The notes beneath the pieces are model-generated. The model saw only the letters and a program-made list of their open reading frames with translations, did no database searches and had not been told where the DNA came from. From NCBI GenBank assembly GCA_965660355.1, contig CBFHZN010000024.1:1-15046 (forward strand): a stretch of DNA of 15,046 nucleotides, in the 5' to 3' direction. Position 1 is the first letter of the stretch. Each line of letters starts with the position of its first letter. The position numbers and the translations under genes were made by a program. Of the stretch, positions 14,100 through 15,046 are shown in pieces. This stretch comes from CAJXVY01 sp965660355 (GTDB taxonomy: Bacteria > Actinomycetota > Actinomycetes > Actinomycetales > Microbacteriaceae).

Positions 14100-15046
14100 T
14101 TGGCAAAGACAAACCGCCGAGAGGACGCCATCAAGGCTGCCCAATCCGGTGAGATGACCCCCAGACAAATCTGGATAGTGCTGATTGGATTGATGTCTGG
14201 GATGTTCCTGGCAGCACTTGATCAGTCGATTGTTGCAACCGCTATCAGAACAATCGCTGATGACCTAGATGGATTGAATTTGCAGGCCTGGGCAACCACT
14301 GCCTATTTGATTACTACCACTGTCTCCACTCCTTTGTATGGAAAACTTGGCGATATTTATGGTCGTCGTTATCTGTTTTTGATTGCCATCAGTATTTTCA
14401 TGATTGGCTCAGTGGCGGCTGGTTTCGCAACCACCATGATTGAGCTTGCCTCCTTCCGTGCCCTGCAGGGCATCGGAGGTGGAGGGCTATTTTCTTTGGC
14501 GCTAACGATCGTTGCTGACATTGTTCCCCCAAGGGAGAGAGCTAAATATCAGGGGATGTTCCTAGCGGTTTTTGGAACGAGTTCACTGGTTGGTCCAGTC
14601 GTTGGCGGGCTGTTTGCTGGAATCGATGAGTTTTTATTCATCGATGGCTGGCGCTGGGTGTTTTTGATTAATGTCCCAATTGGTGCATTGGCACTATTTA
14701 TGGTTTATAGCTTTTTGCATGTTCCACATACTCCGCTGAAACAAAAAATTGACTTCATGGGAGCGGCGGCCATTGTTTTGTTTGTTGTTCCACTGCTATT
14801 GGTTTTAGAGCAGGGTCGCAACTGGGGTTGGGACAGCAACCTGGCGTATTTGTTGTATTCAATGAGCGCTATTGGTTTGGTTAGCTTCATTTTGATCGAA
14901 CGCCGAATGGGCGAATCAGCATTGATTCCACTCAGGATTTTCAAAATCTCAACTTTCTCGATAACAGCTTTTATGGGAATCCTGATTGGAATGGGGATGT
15001 TCGGGGCGTTATTGGTAATCCCGCTAATCCTGCAGGTTGGCTTTGA
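14100..15046 (+). CDS. DHA2-family MFS transporter (EmrB/QacA-like), 3' end cut by window edge
   Basis: An open frame runs from TTG 14100 to the window edge, 315 codons with no stop. It begins AKTNRREDAIKAAQ after the start. The first helix carries MSGMFLAALDQSIVATAI, a DHA2-type motif. The loop motif GKLGDIYGRRYLF follows helix 2. RALQGIGGGGLFSLAL and GPVVGGLFAGI are the motif B and motif C (antiporter) regions. The full protein should have 14 helices and about 450-550 residues, so roughly the first two thirds are present. The family exports drugs or other small molecules in exchange for protons. An ATG at 14154 is an alternative start, just before helix 1. It is divergent from the VanY-type gene with 27 nt between starts. 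Confidence 0.92.
   Translation, partial: MAKTNRREDAIKAAQSGEMTPRQIWIVLIGLMSGMFLAALDQSIVATAIRTIADDLDGLNLQAWATTAYLITTTVSTPLYGKLGDIYGRRYLFLIAISIFMIGSVAAGFATTMIELASFRALQGIGGGGLFSLALTIVADIVPPRERAKYQGMFLAVFGTSSLVGPVVGGLFAGIDEFLFIDGWRWVFLINVPIGALALFMVYSFLHVPHTPLKQKIDFMGAAAIVLFVVPLLLVLEQGRNWGWDSNLAYLLYSMSAIGLVSFILIERRMGESALIPLRIFKISTFSITAFMGILIGMGMFGALLVIPLILQVGF

Overview
The window looks like a chromosomal segment of a low-GC actinobacterium, most likely a small-genome freshwater Microbacteriaceae of the Luna type (Rhodoluna/Aquiluna-like). That placement is inference. It rests on roughly 45-50% GC by eye, actinobacterial-type families (LytR-CpsA-Psr protein, serS next to a Cof-type HAD gene, carbohydrate ABC operon without its own ATPase), very short or overlapping gene junctions, and many starts that look leaderless (GTG or ATG about 6-8 nt after a TAnnnT box). 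One short run of N (243-253) marks an assembly gap inside the first gene.

Layout. 1-1896: a large membrane protein with a LuxR-type helix-turn-helix at one end and a histidine-kinase-like ATPase domain at the other; the two parts are joined only across the gap. 1957-2604: a lipoprotein with a long Glu/Ser-rich linker and a cytochrome b5-like heme domain. 2597-3715 (minus): a LytR-CpsA-Psr cell-wall glycopolymer ligase. 3757-5136: a GH1 beta-glucosidase, divergent from the ligase. 5133-8521 (minus): a sugar ABC importer operon (binding lipoprotein, then two permeases), with a strong hairpin between the binding protein and the permeases and two LacI-type operator-like sites upstream. 8751-8869 (minus): tRNA-Ser(UGA) with encoded CCA and a rho-independent terminator. 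8896-10971 (minus): HAD phosphatase and seryl-tRNA synthetase. 11006-11902: a diacylglycerol-kinase-like lipid kinase. 11885-12799 (minus): prephenate dehydratase (phenylalanine synthesis). 12849-13247: a small four-helix membrane protein. 13218-14072 (minus): a VanY-type D,D-carboxypeptidase. 14100 to the right edge: the N-terminal part of a DHA2-type drug/proton antiporter, cut by the window.

How it fits together. The ABC operon and the beta-glucosidase form a glucoside uptake-and-hydrolysis module, probably under LacI-family control by a regulator not in the window; the ATPase must come from elsewhere. The LCP protein and the VanY-type peptidase act on the cell envelope. The serS-HAD-tRNA-Ser arrangement puts a serine tRNA directly downstream of its own synthetase on the same strand. 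The most unusual items are the HTH/8-TM/kinase protein, the acidic-linker cytochrome b5 lipoprotein, and the repeated TAnnnT-N6-8-start arrangement that changes several start choices.
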